Notes under the pieces: generated by a model
The model's database searches: none
The model's input: the letters and a program-made list of their open reading frames with translations, nothing else
What the model was told of the DNA's origin: nothing
Position numbers and translations under genes: made by a program
Shown: one piece after another, positions 12,001-19,272 of the stretch
Layout of the letters: each line of letters starts with the position of its first letter
Numbering within the stretch: the first letter of the stretch is position 1
Assembly (NCBI RefSeq): GCF_020521235.1
Contig: NZ_BLAY01000045.1
Location: 1 to 59,381 of the forward strand
Direction of reading: 5' to 3'
Length of the DNA stretch: 59,381 nt
Source: Microseira wollei NIES-4236
Lineage (GTDB): Bacteria; Cyanobacteriota; Cyanobacteriia; Cyanobacteriales; Aerosakkonemataceae

Positions 12001-12238
12001 AGCCAACCAAAACCCAGATTTACCCTATAGCATCGATGCTGCGTCCTTACGGGTAATGCCCCGCGAATGGGTAGTACAGCTAAACCAAGCTGCACTGGCA
12101 CTTAATCACGAACGCATTATGGAGCTAGTAGAGCAAATTCCTCAAACCGAAACCAACTTAATTACCACCTTAACAAACTGGGTTGATAACTTTCGCTTAG
12201 ATATAATCATCAATTTAACAGAAACCGTACTTAAATGA
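9098..12238 (+). CDS. Bacteriophytochrome hybrid histidine kinase (PAS-GAF-PHY-HisKA-HATPase-REC)
   Basis: This 1046-residue red/far-red photoreceptor kinase carries Cys17 in SNCETEPIHTPGNIQPHG, the N-terminal cysteine that binds biliverdin in bacteriophytochromes. The GAF domain has PASDIP, and the position holding the bilin cysteine in Cph1-type phytochromes is not Cys (APVHVEYL). PHY carries the tongue motif PRNSF. HisKA (KMSHELRTPLNAI), HATPase_c (LIGNAIKF, DTGSGI, GTGLGLPI), a receiver (MVVEDVEENR, LMDMLMPQMDG, RKPF) and a helical tail follow. Between GSV and DTGSGI an 18-bp tandem repeat encodes seven LPGNVA-like units (11161-11290), introduced by HYPRSQA exactly as in the kinase at 1-3509. 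The stop overlaps the next ATG (ATGA), so the REC-GAF protein is probably its partner. Confidence 0.93.
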   Translation: MELPKFIQAEQLDLSNCETEPIHTPGNIQPHGVLLVLQDPQLKILQASRNTQEFLGMPAQSLINRELSILFEAEQIDRLNSYASQENIEIFNPIKISIEVHGQRVFFEGNIHRNDGVLILELEPANSNDTELPLGFYQLIKSTILKLKQSSDFRETTAILAQQVRKVTGYDRVMIYQFEPDDSGFVIAEDKPEELEPFLGLHYPASDIPELARKLYYNNWLRLIVDVNYQPVEIFPKNNPITNAPLDLSYSILRSVAPVHVEYLQNMGVSATLCISLITKKRLWGLIVCHHYSARTVTFKIRKFCEFLGQLMSVEIASRQERESERYRERIKIIQDKLKGIYCSIDQGKLIEYFQENAENLLELVNAKGAAIYLEDNLTLLGTTPPAQAVGELKFWLVKYSRKEIFYTNHLAQLYSKAKEFKDIASGWLAISIFLNQTSYHIFWFRPELIQTVNWAGDPDKNISVGSEVSVQLSPRNSFQLWKQTVREKSIPWKQLEIDGAMELRNTLMLALLEFSKAALQTAAERAEVANRAKSQFLAKMSHELRTPLNAILGFTQLMTRDTSLLPQQLEPLKIINRSGEHLLALINDVLEMSKIEAGSLTLNETSFDLYQLLFYIEDLLRIKALEKGLEIVFKRKPEVPQYIITDESKLRQVLINLIGNAIKFTASGSVIVRVKAGMEDRHYPRSQALPGNVALPGNVALPGNVALPGNVALPGNVALPGNVALPENAISNYQSLIFEVEDTGSGIAAEELESLFDPFVQTETGRKSMEGTGLGLPISRQFIRLMGGDIQVRSQLGMGTIFTFDIKLRLADAADVETNLNAKRVIGLAAGQPEYRIMVVEDVEENRLFLVRLLQAVGFDVRSAENGIEALTLWETWSPHLILMDMLMPQMDGYEATRRIKATLKGQATGIIALTANAFNEDRSAILQAGCDDFMRKPFQEEILFEKMAHHLRVRYLYQQDSPGAIAANQNPDLPYSIDAASLRVMPREWVVQLNQAALALNHERIMELVEQIPQTETNLITTLTNWVDNFRLDIIINLTETVLK
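11147..11290. repeat. Family A repeat, 18-bp tandem array inside the phytochrome gene
   Basis: A lead-in of family A (CATTACCCTCGTTCCCAGG) is followed by about seven copies of an 18-bp unit, GCTCTGCCAGGGAACGTG, and ends in AACGCCATTA. It is in frame with the kinase and reads LPGNVA repeats. It looks like expansion of the inner part of the 48-bp unit at the left edge. Confidence 0.92.
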
Positions 12239-13248
12239 ATGAACTTACTGCATCTACATCCCCAGGGGATATTCTCATCGTTGACGATGCTCCAGAAAAC
12301 CTGCGACTTTTATCAGCAATCCTCAAGACACAAGGATATCAAGTCAGGCAATCGATCAACGGACAACTCGCTTTAAGAGCAGCCCAGTTAAATCCACCGG
12401 ATTTAATTTTGCTCGATATTAGTATGCCCCAGATGGATGGCTATGAAGTTTGTAAACATTTGAAATCTTCTGAAAAAACTCGCCATATTCCCGTAATATT
12501 TATTAGTGCCTTAGATCGCGAAGTCAATAAGGTGAAGGCTTTTGAATTAGGGGGCGTGGACTACATTACCAAGCCGTTTCACCTCAAGGAAGTATTGATG
12601 CGCGTGCAGCATCAGATTGCGCTGCATCGGTTACAAAACCAACTGCAAGCCCAAAATTCCCGACTTCAGCAAGAAATTACCGAACGTCAGCGAGCCGAAG
12701 AAGAAATTCGCTTTCTCCTAACTACCACCAAAGCGATTAGCAAATCCCCAGATTTTCACGCGGCTTTAAAGATTACCCTGCGCTATATTTGTTTGATGAT
12801 CGGCTGGGATTGCGGTGAGATTTGGAGTCCTAATAGCGAGGGAACTAAACTCGAAAGCAGTATTTGGTTTGTGAGAGATGCCAAACAAGAAGCCTTGACC
12901 CATCCGAGCGAAACTTTTAAATTTGCCCATAACTTTGGACTCCCGGTACGAGTTTGGTCTTCTAAACAGCCTGAATGGATAGAAAATGTTTTAGTCCAAG
13001 ACATTTCGGCTTTTCTCCGCAGCCAAATGGGGTCTAATATGGAACTAAAAACCGGGTTGGGCATTCCTATTCTTGTAAATGACAGGGTTTTAGCGGTTTT
13101 AGTTTTGTTCAAAAAAACTCGCTCTCAAGCGGAACAGCGATTAATTGAGGTGGTGAATACTGTAGCCGCGCATTTGAGCGAGTTTATTCAGCGCAAGAAA
13201 ATTGAAGCTGAATTGGTTGTAGCTTATAAAGAACTCAAGCGGCTTTAG
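12235..13248 (+). CDS. REC-GAF response regulator, possibly truncated before an output domain
   Basis: This 337-residue protein has a receiver (about 12-130; ILIVDDAPENLR, ILLDISMPQMDG, DYITKPFH), a coiled coil (about 130-165) and a GAF domain (about 170-325). It overlaps the phytochrome kinase gene by four bases, so it is the likely phosphotransfer partner. The C-terminus stops at AYKELKRL. In many cyanobacterial regulators this kind of segment leads straight into a GGDEF domain (ELxRLAxxDxLT). Here a stop codon follows, and a GGTAATTGG repeat begins seven bases later. I infer that an output domain has been lost, but a genuine REC-GAF protein is also possible. Confidence 0.85.
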   Translation: MNELTASTSPGDILIVDDAPENLRLLSAILKTQGYQVRQSINGQLALRAAQLNPPDLILLDISMPQMDGYEVCKHLKSSEKTRHIPVIFISALDREVNKVKAFELGGVDYITKPFHLKEVLMRVQHQIALHRLQNQLQAQNSRLQQEITERQRAEEEIRFLLTTTKAISKSPDFHAALKITLRYICLMIGWDCGEIWSPNSEGTKLESSIWFVRDAKQEALTHPSETFKFAHNFGLPVRVWSSKQPEWIENVLVQDISAFLRSQMGSNMELKTGLGIPILVNDRVLAVLVLFKKTRSQAEQRLIEVVNTVAAHLSEFIQRKKIEAELVVAYKELKRL

Positions 13249-13292
13249 AGAATTGGTAATTGGTAATTGGTAATTCTCACCCGCACACCTGC

Positions 13293-15308
13293 TCACTTGC
13301 TCACCTGCTCACCTGCGCCTCTGCCCTCTGGCGATCGCTCCTCGCCGGGAAGCGGTACGATGGGAGCGCCGTCCCTCAGTTTTTGAGTGCCGGAGACGAT
13401 GATTTGAGTTCCTGCTTGCAGTCCAGATACGACTTCGGCTTTGTCGCCTTTGACCAATCCTAATTGAATTGGTTGCCGTTTCGCGACGGGGGTAGGTGCA
13501 GGGGACCCGGAATTCTCCCCTGGTGCTTGGTTCCTGGCGACATACACAAAGCGCTCTTCCCCTTGGAAAATTATCGCCGTTGTGGGGATGACTACCGCAT
13601 TCTGTCGCGAATTCCAAATAATTTTGGCGCGGACAAATTGCCCGTCTCTTAGCTGTCTGCTGGTGTTATCAAATGTCGCTTTGGCGAGGATGGCTTGGGA
13701 TTGGGTATTGACTTGGGGTGAGATAAAGCCGAGCGGTCCAGTCGCGATCGTTTCCCCTTTTGCTCCTGTTAATTGTACTGACAGACCTGGTCGCAATTGC
13801 GACGCTCTTTCTATCGGTATCGAAAGGTGCAAATCCAAGGCTTGGTTCTGAGTCAGAGTAGTTAAGGTATCGCCTTTTCTGAGATATTCTCCCCGCTTCA
13901 CGGGGATGTCGCCGATGATACCGGCAAACGGGGCGCGCAGGTTGCTGTCTTCCAGGCGCACTTCCGCTGCGCGCACTTGCGCTGCGGCTTGGGCGACTTG
14001 GGCTGAGCCTTGGGCAATTTCTTCGGGACGGCTGCCGTTTTGCAGCTGGCGTAGGGCTTGTCGTTCGCGTTCGACGGCGGCTTGGAGGCGATCGATTTCT
14101 TCGGGACGGCTGCCGTTTTGTAACTGTCTTAAGGCTTGCTGTGCTTCGGCGACGGTGGCTTCGGCTTGGGCAATTTCCTCGCGCCTAGTGCCTGATAGCA
14201 ACAAGTTTAAAGCTTGCTGGGCTTCTCTGACTGCGGCTTGTCGTTGGGCAATTTCCCCTGGGGAGGTGCCATTTTGGACTTCTGCCAAACGGCGAGAAGC
14301 TTCTTCCAGGCTTGCTTGTGTGGTGCGGTATTCTGCGATTACCTCTTGCAGGCGCTGTTGGGAAATTGCTCCCTGCTGTGCCAAAGATTGATTTGCCTGC
14401 AAGCGCTGGCTTGCCAAATCTACCCTTGCTTGGGCTGCTTGTACTTGTGCTTGTGCTTGGGCGATTTGTTGCGGGTTAGATGTTTGCGCCGCCGTTAGCT
14501 GGGCTTGTGCTTGGGCCAAACGCGCCCTGGCTTGGGCAATTTCTTCTGGACGAGATCCGGCACGGGCCTCTGCTAAACGGGCTTGTGCTTGGGCTAGACG
14601 GGCGCCTGCTTGGGCAATTTCTTCCGGACGAGATCCGGCACGGGCTTCCGAGAGACGCGCTTGGGCTTCGGCTAGACGCGCTTGGGCTTGGGCGATTTCT
14701 TCCGGACGGCTACCGACTTGCAATTGTTTGAGGCGAGCTTGGGCCGCGAGTTGATTTGCCCTGGCTTGGACTAATTGGGCGTGCAGTTCCTCGCTTTCCA
14801 TGCGGGCGATGATATTGCCTGGGCGGACAAAGTCTCCCGCTTTGACTAAGAGTTCGCTCAAGCGCCCGTCAATTTCTGGACGTAACGGTAGAGTGCGCTG
14901 GGCTTGCAATGTGCCGACAAATTCAGAACTCTCTTCCCAGCTGCTTGTTTGTACGACTGCCAGCTTGACCGGGACGCCTCTCGGTCCGGATCGTTGAGCC
15001 GATGCGGGGGTGGGGGTGCTTTTTGTCTGCCACCACTGCCAAGCAAAACCGCCACCTGCGACTAAAAGAAGCAATGTCAATGCTAATGATACGCCGCGAG
15101 TGCGCCCCGTTTTTGGCGCTGGTGGGGGAGTGCGGTCTGTATTTGGTAGGGTGGAAGATTGCTCGAGTTCCTGCTGGTCTGTTTCATCGGCGACGGGTGA
15201 CCATAACCGTTGTGGAGACCGATCTATATCTGCACTGACCCGATCCTGTTCCAGGAGGGACGGTTTTGCAGATCCATTCACCGAATTGGAGTATTGCTGG
15301 CGATCCAT
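13293..15308 (-). CDS. RND periplasmic adaptor (HlyD/MFP family) with expanded coiled coil
   Basis: This 671-residue adaptor would link an RND pump to an outer-membrane channel. A cytoplasmic tail of about 70 residues precedes one membrane anchor (about 74-92). A barrel-sandwich half follows (LRPEIDGRLSELLVKAGDFV), then a very long Ala/Gln/Arg-rich alpha-hairpin, the return lipoyl half (NLRAPFAGIIGDIPVKRGEYL) and the beta-barrel/membrane-proximal domain (VVIPTTAI). The hairpin is unusual: the motif GSRPEEIAQA or close variants recurs about eight times, with blocks of ARLAQAQARLAEARA between. It is clearly longer than the 350-450 residues usual for adaptors. The last residues are encoded by a CACCTGCT repeat. 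It faces the REC-GAF gene convergently and is the likely partner of the pump at 5701-8796. Confidence 0.93.
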   Translation of the reverse strand: MDRQQYSNSVNGSAKPSLLEQDRVSADIDRSPQRLWSPVADETDQQELEQSSTLPNTDRTPPPAPKTGRTRGVSLALTLLLLVAGGGFAWQWWQTKSTPTPASAQRSGPRGVPVKLAVVQTSSWEESSEFVGTLQAQRTLPLRPEIDGRLSELLVKAGDFVRPGNIIARMESEELHAQLVQARANQLAAQARLKQLQVGSRPEEIAQAQARLAEAQARLSEARAGSRPEEIAQAGARLAQAQARLAEARAGSRPEEIAQARARLAQAQAQLTAAQTSNPQQIAQAQAQVQAAQARVDLASQRLQANQSLAQQGAISQQRLQEVIAEYRTTQASLEEASRRLAEVQNGTSPGEIAQRQAAVREAQQALNLLLSGTRREEIAQAEATVAEAQQALRQLQNGSRPEEIDRLQAAVERERQALRQLQNGSRPEEIAQGSAQVAQAAAQVRAAEVRLEDSNLRAPFAGIIGDIPVKRGEYLRKGDTLTTLTQNQALDLHLSIPIERASQLRPGLSVQLTGAKGETIATGPLGFISPQVNTQSQAILAKATFDNTSRQLRDGQFVRAKIIWNSRQNAVVIPTTAIIFQGEERFVYVARNQAPGENSGSPAPTPVAKRQPIQLGLVKGDKAEVVSGLQAGTQIIVSGTQKLRDGAPIVPLPGEERSPEGRGAGEQVSK

Positions 15309-15496
15309 CGTTTTTTTTGCTCCAGCCTTGGGGTGTTTTGCTCAACTCAGTACTGATTTTTGAGTAATTAGAAATACTTTATTTAACGCTATTGATATAA
15401 CTTAACATTCTTAGCATGATAGTATTTGGTGTTTGTAGCCGTCTATCCGTAGGCAGATTTAATTTTAATCGGGGATATAGGTATAAAAAGCCACCT

Positions 15497-15519
15497 CCTT
15501 GCCCGAAGAGCGGGCAAGG
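15497..15519. terminator. Strong hairpin downstream of iscB
   Basis: A perfect 9-bp stem CCTTGCCCG / CGGGCAAGG has a 5-nt loop. On the minus strand a run of T residues follows (GGCTTTTTATACC), so it can terminate the iscB transcript. It may instead be the right-end hairpin of the element. A 14-bp palindrome, GTACAGATCTGTAC, lies between it and the iscB stop. Confidence 0.7.
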
Positions 15520-15589
15520 GGGTTAAGGGTGAGAAACTGTAACTTGTTTGCTGTACAGATCTGTACATTTATGGTCATTTTGTAAAGGT

Positions 15590-16858
15590 TTAGGCATAGT
15601 CGTAACCATCCCGACGATGAACGGGCGTTAAATATTCCAATTTGATTGACCTCCGTTTTTTGTCGATGACGAACTCACCGTAACCATGAGACATGGGACA
15701 GACTCGTGCGGTAAAAGTCCCAAAGTATTTACCTTTTGGGACATCGGCGCGCACAATATCACCTGTGGAAAAACCGTGAATGGGACGCAATGGGCGATGC
15801 TTAATCGGATAGCCTTCCTTGTTTGTCTGGCAACGTTGTCTGCCACCGAAACCAGTGGCTTTTACTTTGAGAATTCTGGTTGTCACTAGGAATATAGTTT
15901 CAACCACACCCACACAAGCTGCATCAATCCAGTGTGCTTTTGGTAAATTAAATTGCATCCGGTTGAACTTGGTTTGTCCGCCAGTTCCAGTGGTTACAGG
16001 TAATTGGAAAGACTTCAAGACATTAAACAGTGCCCATCTGGTAGCGTTGACCGCTGCGGCATCTTTGAGCGGTGTTTTTGCCTGACGCAGCAAGCGGTGC
16101 AAAACTTCTGGCTTACTTTTAATAAAGTCTTTGATCTCCTGATTTCCTTTGGCACAGCATTTGTGGCAAGCCAAACAGAGATTTGATATCCGGTCTGAAC
16201 CACCTTTGGACTTGGGTTGGATATGCTCAATTTCTAGTGGCATATCTTTGGCACCACAGTAAGCGCATTGGCGATTCCATTTCTCCAACAGGTACTCACG
16301 GCACTCATAACCTTGTAGAGTTCCCTGTTGATATTGGGTGCCAGAAATTTCTGGATTTTGAATCGCTTGCGTGTCGAACTTGACCAGTTCAAGAACAATC
16401 GCACCAATAGGAGCAAACTTTTGTAATCGTTTGACCCAGGTTGTGGTTGTCAGAACGCGATGCTGCAATGATGGAGCCAACCAACCCTGAGGACGAAAGC
16501 GGTTGAGAAACCTGGCTTGCCGATAACGAGTATGGCGGTTTCTGCGTCCTCTACGCACTCTAGATCGATGTGCGATCGCATCTTTGATTTGTTGCCCCCG
16601 ATGCTGTAACTCCATTCCCCAGATCGCATTTTGTTGGTTGGTTACTAACGCTATACCTGTCAACTTTGAGCCTGGATCAATTTTGAGCGTTAGCGGATAA
16701 ACATTTGGATGATCGATCGCCCGCTTTAAAATCAAAGTGAATGGATAGCGCCGATACACAGCGGCTTTTCCAGATTCTAGTAGTTTACGAGCTTTGGCTG
16801 GATGAACTGGATTGAGAGGTGTCAATTTAGCATCGATTAGCAGTGCGTAATTTGACAT
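15590..16858 (-). CDS. iscB: IscB RNA-guided nuclease (RuvC-HNH, Cas9 ancestor family)
   Basis: This 422-residue intact IscB is an omegaRNA-guided DNA endonuclease of IS200/IS605-type elements. It has an N-terminal PLMP-like domain (about 1-55, NPVHPAKARKLLESGKA) and RuvC-I with Asp61 in KIDPGSKLTG. An Arg-rich bridge helix (about 95-120) and RuvC-II with Glu157 in VLELVKFD follow. The HNH domain (about 195-240) has CAYC, His212 in EIEHIQPKSKGG and CHKCC, and RuvC-III has Asp312 in HWIDAACVG. The C-terminal part (about 330-422) would read the target-adjacent motif. All catalytic residues are present. The region upstream of the ATG folds as an omegaRNA and reaches the end of the DUF1232 gene. 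No Y1 transposase is nearby, so mobility would need help in trans. Confidence 0.95.
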   Translation of the reverse strand: MSNYALLIDAKLTPLNPVHPAKARKLLESGKAAVYRRYPFTLILKRAIDHPNVYPLTLKIDPGSKLTGIALVTNQQNAIWGMELQHRGQQIKDAIAHRSRVRRGRRNRHTRYRQARFLNRFRPQGWLAPSLQHRVLTTTTWVKRLQKFAPIGAIVLELVKFDTQAIQNPEISGTQYQQGTLQGYECREYLLEKWNRQCAYCGAKDMPLEIEHIQPKSKGGSDRISNLCLACHKCCAKGNQEIKDFIKSKPEVLHRLLRQAKTPLKDAAAVNATRWALFNVLKSFQLPVTTGTGGQTKFNRMQFNLPKAHWIDAACVGVVETIFLVTTRILKVKATGFGGRQRCQTNKEGYPIKHRPLRPIHGFSTGDIVRADVPKGKYFGTFTARVCPMSHGYGEFVIDKKRRSIKLEYLTPVHRRDGYDYA

Positions 16859-16865
16859 ATTCTGT

Positions 16866-17146
16866 CAACCTTATTGCTAAGTAATGTTTGCAAGGACAAT
16901 GATTTAAGAGCTTTTTAGGAAGGCAGCACTACAGCTATAAACCTGTTCGCTGATTACTTAACTGCCTTCGACAGAGGAGGCAGCGCGGTCTTGGGGGAAA
17001 CCCCCATGAGCGACTGCCGTCATGGTGCTGGCGTTCACACCAAGGTGTCATGACTCAAAAATCGTAGCTTTCGCTGAGTCTGCACGCTCCGACTTGTCCA
17101 CAAATGACTAGATGTGTCTAGTTTTGGGTAGGTTCTTCGGAGCGGG
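16866..17146 (-). ncRNA. Predicted omegaRNA (HEARO-type RNA) of IscB
   Basis: The region upstream of iscB can form a series of stems. 17137-17144 pairs with 17085-17092 (8 bp, TCGGAGCG/CGCTCCGA) and encloses a 6-bp hairpin, ACTAGA/TCTAGT. 17075-17080 pairs with 17052-17057 and encloses an AGC-GAAA-GCT tetraloop hairpin. 17049-17053 pairs with 17020-17024. 17010-17018 pairs with 16979-16986 and encloses GGGGG-TTT-CCCCC. 16962-16966 pairs with 16922-16926. IscB omegaRNAs (first described as HEARO) sit directly 5' of the nuclease gene with the guide at their 5' end. The guide would therefore come from about 17147-17166, next to the DUF1232 stop. Exact RNA ends are inferred. Confidence 0.85.
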
Positions 17147-17167
17147 TGATTTAATTGAGAGCGATCG

Positions 17168-17470
17168 CTATTTGAGGGGAACGGCATCCACGTCAACGGT
17201 TTCGCCGTCTTTCTTGGCGCTAGATGCTTGATCGGAATTTTGAGTTTGACGCAGTTTGACTTGATCGACCAACAGCTGGGATACTTCAGAAACGAGCAGC
17301 GTCATCACGACTGCATCGTCAATCCAGCCCAGAATTGGCAAAAAGTCGGGGGCAAGATCGATGGGGCTGAATAAGTAAAGGAAAGTTCCCAAAATCAACC
17401 ACCAGCGGTATTTGGGATTGCGAATCGTGTTGCGATACCAGTTATAAAAAGATTGGACGATATTGTTCAT
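17168..17470 (-). CDS. DUF1232 (YkvA-like) small membrane protein
   Basis: This 100-residue protein has one or two hydrophobic helices and the family signature YLFSPIDLAPDFLPILGWIDD, followed by a charged C-terminal tail. The start at 17470 is preceded by GCGAGGG; an upstream in-frame start would add 41 residues that do not resemble the family. The role of DUF1232 proteins is not settled. Its TAG stop overlaps a HIP1 site. The omegaRNA of the IscB element begins about 20 bases further on, so the element appears to have landed directly behind this gene. Confidence 0.88.
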   Translation of the reverse strand: MNNIVQSFYNWYRNTIRNPKYRWWLILGTFLYLFSPIDLAPDFLPILGWIDDAVVMTLLVSEVSQLLVDQVKLRQTQNSDQASSAKKDGETVDVDAVPLK

Positions 17471-17926
17471 TGGATTGCCCTCGCAGTTACTTTTAATTGT
17501 GGCAAATGGCTTATTTAGTTGCGGGTGTGGATCTCCACACGAGGTTTTGATGGCATTACGATAGAGTAGCTTCTGGAATTTAGTTTGGAGCAAAATTGAT
17601 TTTTTGTCGTCAGTCTGAGGGATAGGGAGACAGAAAAGAGGACGCTAAGGACGCTAAGGACGCGGGGAATTTTCCACTCTCGGTGTCCTGGCGTCTCAAT
17701 GTCAGAGCGTCCTCTTCATTAATCTGCCCAACGGTGCTTTTTTCTTTAACTAATGAGGGGTTCGGGGAGCGATAAGTCCCGCGTTCTGAAAGGTCAGCGT
17801 CGGGATACATGGACTCCCCGCGTCGATTGAGGGGTACTGCTTCGCCGAAGCAAGCTACGATGCCCCGAAAATCGACATACGATATGCTAATTCTAACATA
17901 AAACACAAATCTGTTAGAATATCTAT
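17471..17926. other. Spacer with inverted repeat and probable left end of the TnpB element
   Basis: No gene is recognised. At about 17637-17716 a repeat is flanked by the inverted ends GAGGACGCT / AGCGTCCTC and contains GGACGCTAA repeats. From about 17755 to 17926 there is a structured stretch, including GCTTCG-CC-GAAGC-type pairing and a GGGGAG/CTCCCC pair at 17766/17814. This probably holds the left end of the TnpB element and its promoter; the cleavage site cannot be fixed by eye. An AT-rich -10-like segment (TTAGAATATCTAT) precedes the tnpB start. Confidence 0.5.
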
Positions 17927-19174
17927 ATGTTGAACTTGACCTACAGCTACCGAATCTATCCAGACCTTGACCAGCAAGCAAAAATGCTCGACTGGTTGGA
18001 GCAATGCCGTCACGTCTACAACTACGCTCTGGCAGAGCGAAAGGATTGGATCGGTTCGCGCAAGTGTCAGGTCAATGCTTGCAGTATCAGGCAGGAATAC
18101 ATTGTTCCTGCGGACGCTCCCTATCCCGACTACTACAAACAACAAAACGCGCTTACCTTAGCGAAAGAGGATATTCCACAACTCAAAGCAGTTCACTCTC
18201 AAGTGTTGCAAGATGCCTTGAAACGACTGGATAAATCGTTCAAGTTCATGCAAGAAAGAGGGTTTGGCTTCCCCCGGTTCAAAAAGTTTGGTCAGTATCG
18301 TTCGTTTGTATTTCCGCAGTTCAAGTCGAATCCGGTCAACGGGTTTGAAATCAAACTGCCGAAAATTGGAGCGATGCCCATCAACTTGCATCGACCGATT
18401 CCTGAAGGGTTTGAGGTCAAGCAAGTGCGGGTGGTATTCAAGTCGTCGGGTTGGTACGCTCAACTGATTCTGCAAGCGGATGTTTCCGTCCCTGAAGTGA
18501 TGCCGCATGGTGAACCCATCGGCATTGATTTGGGGCTGGAAAAGTTCTTGGCTGTATCGACGGGAAAACTGGTAGAACGCCCTCGCTTTTTTGTGGACTT
18601 GCAAAGCAAGCTTCGATGGCTGCAACGCAAATTGAAAAACAAGAAAAAGGGTTCTGCCAATTACCGAAAAATACAAGCTAAGATTCGCATACTTCATGAA
18701 CACATTCACAACGTTCGTCGTGAATTCCATTTCTTGACCGCTCACAAGCTTTGCGACATTGCCGGAATGATTTTTGCTGAGGACTTGAACCTCAAGATGA
18801 CCAGTCGTGGAATGTTGGCGAAGCACTGCCTGGACGCGGCGTGGGGTAGCTTTTTGGAAATTCTCAGTTGGGTTAGCTGGAAGCGTGGTGTTTACTTTGC
18901 TAAGGTTGACCCCAACGGAACCAGTCAAACTTGCCCCAACTGTGGAACACACACCGGGAAAAAGGAACTCAGTGAGCGCGTGCATAATTGCGCTGAATGT
19001 GGATATAGAACCGACCGAGATGTTGCAGCCGCTCAAGTGGTGATGCAGCGAGGTCTTGTATTTGTAGCCGATGGACAGTCGGTGATACTGCCTGTGGAGG
19101 AAGGTTGCGTGCGTACCCCGATGAAGCAGGAAAGCCCTTCTGCGAGGAAGGGAAGCCCGCGCTCTACCCGTTAG
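17927..19174 (+). CDS. tnpB: TnpB RNA-guided nuclease (Cas12 ancestor family)
   Basis: This 415-residue intact TnpB of the IS200/IS605 or IS607 group is an omegaRNA (reRNA)-guided DNA endonuclease. The N-terminal wedge/REC-like half (about 1-190) is followed by RuvC-I with Asp201 in GIDLGLEKF and RuvC-II with Glu285 in IFAEDLNLK. A four-Cys zinc finger (Cys336, 339, 355, 358; CPNCG, CAECG) and RuvC-III with Asp365 in TDRDVAAAQ complete it. The catalytic triad is complete. The last about 45 codons overlap the predicted guide-RNA scaffold, as is usual for TnpB. No TnpA is present nearby. It points away from iscB; the DUF1232 gene lies between them. Confidence 0.95.
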   Translation: MLNLTYSYRIYPDLDQQAKMLDWLEQCRHVYNYALAERKDWIGSRKCQVNACSIRQEYIVPADAPYPDYYKQQNALTLAKEDIPQLKAVHSQVLQDALKRLDKSFKFMQERGFGFPRFKKFGQYRSFVFPQFKSNPVNGFEIKLPKIGAMPINLHRPIPEGFEVKQVRVVFKSSGWYAQLILQADVSVPEVMPHGEPIGIDLGLEKFLAVSTGKLVERPRFFVDLQSKLRWLQRKLKNKKKGSANYRKIQAKIRILHEHIHNVRREFHFLTAHKLCDIAGMIFAEDLNLKMTSRGMLAKHCLDAAWGSFLEILSWVSWKRGVYFAKVDPNGTSQTCPNCGTHTGKKELSERVHNCAECGYRTDRDVAAAQVVMQRGLVFVADGQSVILPVEEGCVRTPMKQESPSARKGSPRSTR

Positions 19175-19197
19175 GGTGAGCGTCGGGAGGATGTCAC
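19060..19197 (+). ncRNA. Predicted reRNA/omegaRNA scaffold at the tnpB 3' end
   Basis: The end of tnpB and the following bases form two clear hairpins. One is CCCTTC (19135-19140) with GAAGGG (19147-19152). The other is GCTC-T-ACCC (19161-19169) with GGGT-GAGC (19174-19181), whose loop spans the stop codon. TnpB guide RNAs derive from the 3' end of the gene plus the right end of the element. The element would end near ATGTCAC at 19191-19197, with the guide taken from 19198 onward. The 5' boundary is a guess. Confidence 0.65.
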
Positions 19198-19272
19198 GTT
19201 GCCCTAAACTGGTAACGGTTCCTGGGGCGATCGCAACGTTGAGTCGGTAATGTAAGGAGGAAACGGAAAGCC

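Noticed and set aside
18158-19036. 292-codon frame antisense to tnpB
   Set aside because: It overlaps a well-supported TnpB with complete catalytic residues and has no family-like motifs.
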